Below are positions 5,112 to 6,142 of a stretch of 6,142 nt of DNA, piece by piece (the stretch's first letter is position 1; the number at the start of each line of letters is the position of its first letter). Both the position numbers and the translations under genes were made by a program. Source of the DNA: CAVSUR01 sp052143655 (GTDB taxonomy: Bacteria; Actinomycetota; Actinomycetes; Streptosporangiales; Streptosporangiaceae); contig JBKQSL010000226.1 of assembly GCA_052143655.1 (NCBI GenBank), positions 1 through 6,142 on the forward strand, read 5' to 3'. Below the pieces are notes generated by a model. That model was given only the letters and a program-made list of their open reading frames with translations, was not told the DNA's origin and searched no databases.

Positions 5112-6098
5112 CTACCCGGGGGGCGAACCGCTGGGGCCGAGGTGGAACTCGACTCGGGCGGCGGGGATGCGTTCCTGCTCGCGGGCGAGCATGGCCAGCG
5201 CGCGGGCGTCAGCCGCGGTAGGCCGGCTCACGTCGAGGGCGCGTGGCCACAGGCGGGCATAGCGGACGGCGGCGGCCTCGGCCGCGTATACCAGCGCCTG
5301 ACTGACCAGGTACAGCAGGCTGAACATGCCCGCCACGGTGGCGAAGCTGCCGTAAACAGGACCGGCCTTGATGACCAGCCTCGCCAGTATCGGCGCCCCG
5401 ACGGTGAGCAGCAGCGTCACCGCCGCCGCGCCCAGGATGGCGCCCGGCCACAGGGCCCGGAGTGGCGCGGGCCGCGCGAGCAGCAATCTGGCGCCCAGCA
5501 GCAAGACCGCGAAGACGACCAAGGCCGTCCCGAGCACCGCGGCGGCCCGCTGTACCCCCGGCAGATCCGGAAGCGCGGTGACCACCACCGTCAGCGCGCC
5601 GACAGCCAGCGCGCCGAGAATCAGCGCTGTCAGCATCGCGAACACCCGGACGTACCGGGAGACAAACCCGGCACGGAGGCGGTAGGGGACCACTGCGACA
5701 CGGTTCAGCGTCTGGCAGGCGGAGAACACAACGCCAGTACCGGCGAACAGCAAGCCGATCAGGCCGACGATGAACGGGACCGTGGACATTGGCAACGTGG
5801 TCACCGCATGCTCGACCGTGGATTGCAGCGCCTTCGGCACGATTGCGGTAACGAGCCGGTCCCGCAACTCCAGGTTTTCGGCCAGCACCCTGGACAGCAC
5901 CGCCACGCCGATCAGCAGCAGCGGGAAGATGCTCAGGAAGCCGTAGTAGGTGATCAGCGCGGCCTCGCGCCCGCCCTCATCATCCCCGTACTTCTTGACC
6001 ACCGCCCACGGAAACCCCAGCACGCCGTGCCGCCGCTGCAGGCTGTCCGCCCAGGCGACTACCCGGTTCACCTGCGCGCTCAAACCCGCGAAGCCCAT
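5112..6098 (-). CDS. YihY/virulence factor BrkB family integral membrane protein
   Basis: The 328-residue protein matches the YihY/BrkB family (once called RNase BN in error). Family marks are KKYGDDEGGREAALITYYGF (35-54) leading into the first helix, VFSACQTLNRV around 124-133, and GPVYGSFATVAGMFSLLYLV (246-265) followed by AEAAAVRY, close to the family's C-terminal pattern of G-x-x-Y-G-s-f-a then A-E. Hydrophobic segments lie near 48-70, 106-130, 150-177, 185-206, 214-243 and 246-278, giving the six helices typical of the family. N- and C-terminal tails are hydrophilic and probably cytoplasmic. Length is normal for actinobacterial members, so it is complete. The molecular function is not established; transport has been suggested for the family, and serum resistance for Bordetella BrkB, but neither can be inferred here. 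ATG at 6098 is preceded by GGGGAGG (6112-6106) with seven bases between, an excellent ribosome site. A hairpin follows the stop codon, and the six-helix membrane protein gene lies downstream on the same strand. Confidence 0.93.
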   Translation of the reverse strand: MGFAGLSAQVNRVVAWADSLQRRHGVLGFPWAVVKKYGDDEGGREAALITYYGFLSIFPLLLIGVAVLSRVLAENLELRDRLVTAIVPKALQSTVEHAVTTLPMSTVPFIVGLIGLLFAGTGVVFSACQTLNRVAVVPYRLRAGFVSRYVRVFAMLTALILGALAVGALTVVVTALPDLPGVQRAAAVLGTALVVFAVLLLGARLLLARPAPLRALWPGAILGAAAVTLLLTVGAPILARLVIKAGPVYGSFATVAGMFSLLYLVSQALVYAAEAAAVRYARLWPRALDVSRPTAADARALAMLAREQERIPAARVEFHLGPSGSPPG

Positions 6099-6105
6099 GG
6101 CACAG

Positions 6106-6112
6106 CCTCCCC
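6106..6112 (-). promoter_or_regulatory. Ribosome binding site of the BrkB-family gene
   Basis: GGGGAGG on the minus strand, seven bases before the ATG at 6098, is a near-perfect match to the anti-Shine-Dalgarno sequence and fixes this start. The remaining 30 bases to the window edge are too few to identify a promoter or an upstream gene. Confidence 0.75.
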
Positions 6113-6142
6113 GTCACCGCATCCTGGCAGTTCATCATCGCT

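Noticed and set aside
4972..5262. Plus-strand frame of 96 residues
   Set aside because: It crosses the hairpin and runs antisense into the BrkB-family gene; no motif and no ribosome site.

Overview
The window is very GC-rich, with G or C in most third codon positions, GGAGG-type ribosome binding sites and GTG as well as ATG starts. Together with a protein acetyltransferase whose GNAT domain comes first, this points to a high-GC actinomycete (Streptomyces-like or a related soil lineage). The genus cannot be fixed from the sequence. I see no rRNA, tRNA, CRISPR array, intact transposase, integrase or phage gene.

Layout from left to right. Positions 1-565 hold a minus-strand Uma2-family (DUF820) nuclease-fold gene that runs off the left edge. 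Positions 566-824 are non-coding or decayed, with a palindrome, a hairpin and a possible gene remnant. At 825-1070 on the minus strand lies a probable small two-helix membrane protein with an acidic, internally repeated C-terminus and an uncertain start. Positions 1071-1488 are a divergent intergenic region that should carry the promoter of the main gene. The main gene, 1489-4167 on the plus strand, encodes an 892-residue Pat-type protein: an N-terminal GNAT acetyltransferase fused to a complete but active-site-degenerate NDP-forming acyl-CoA synthetase module. It converges, across 46 bp, on a minus-strand gene (4214-4903) for a six-helix membrane protein of unknown function. Upstream of that lies a 208-bp gap with a terminator-like hairpin and several short inverted repeats, then a minus-strand YihY/BrkB-family membrane protein gene (5112-6098). 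Only 44 bp remain to the right edge.

How the genes fit together: the Pat-like protein is the only one with a clear biochemical role, probably lysine acetylation of target enzymes such as AMP-forming acyl-CoA synthetases, tuned by a ligand-sensing pseudo-synthetase domain. The two large minus-strand membrane proteins could share a transcript, but the hairpin after the BrkB gene argues for at least partial separation. Nothing shows that the Uma2 gene or the small membrane gene works with the rest.

I found no convincing new multi-gene system. The most interesting points are the loss of synthetase catalytic residues in the Pat-like fusion, the palindrome-rich promoter in front of it, and the possibly frameshifted or decayed short genes at 590-1085.
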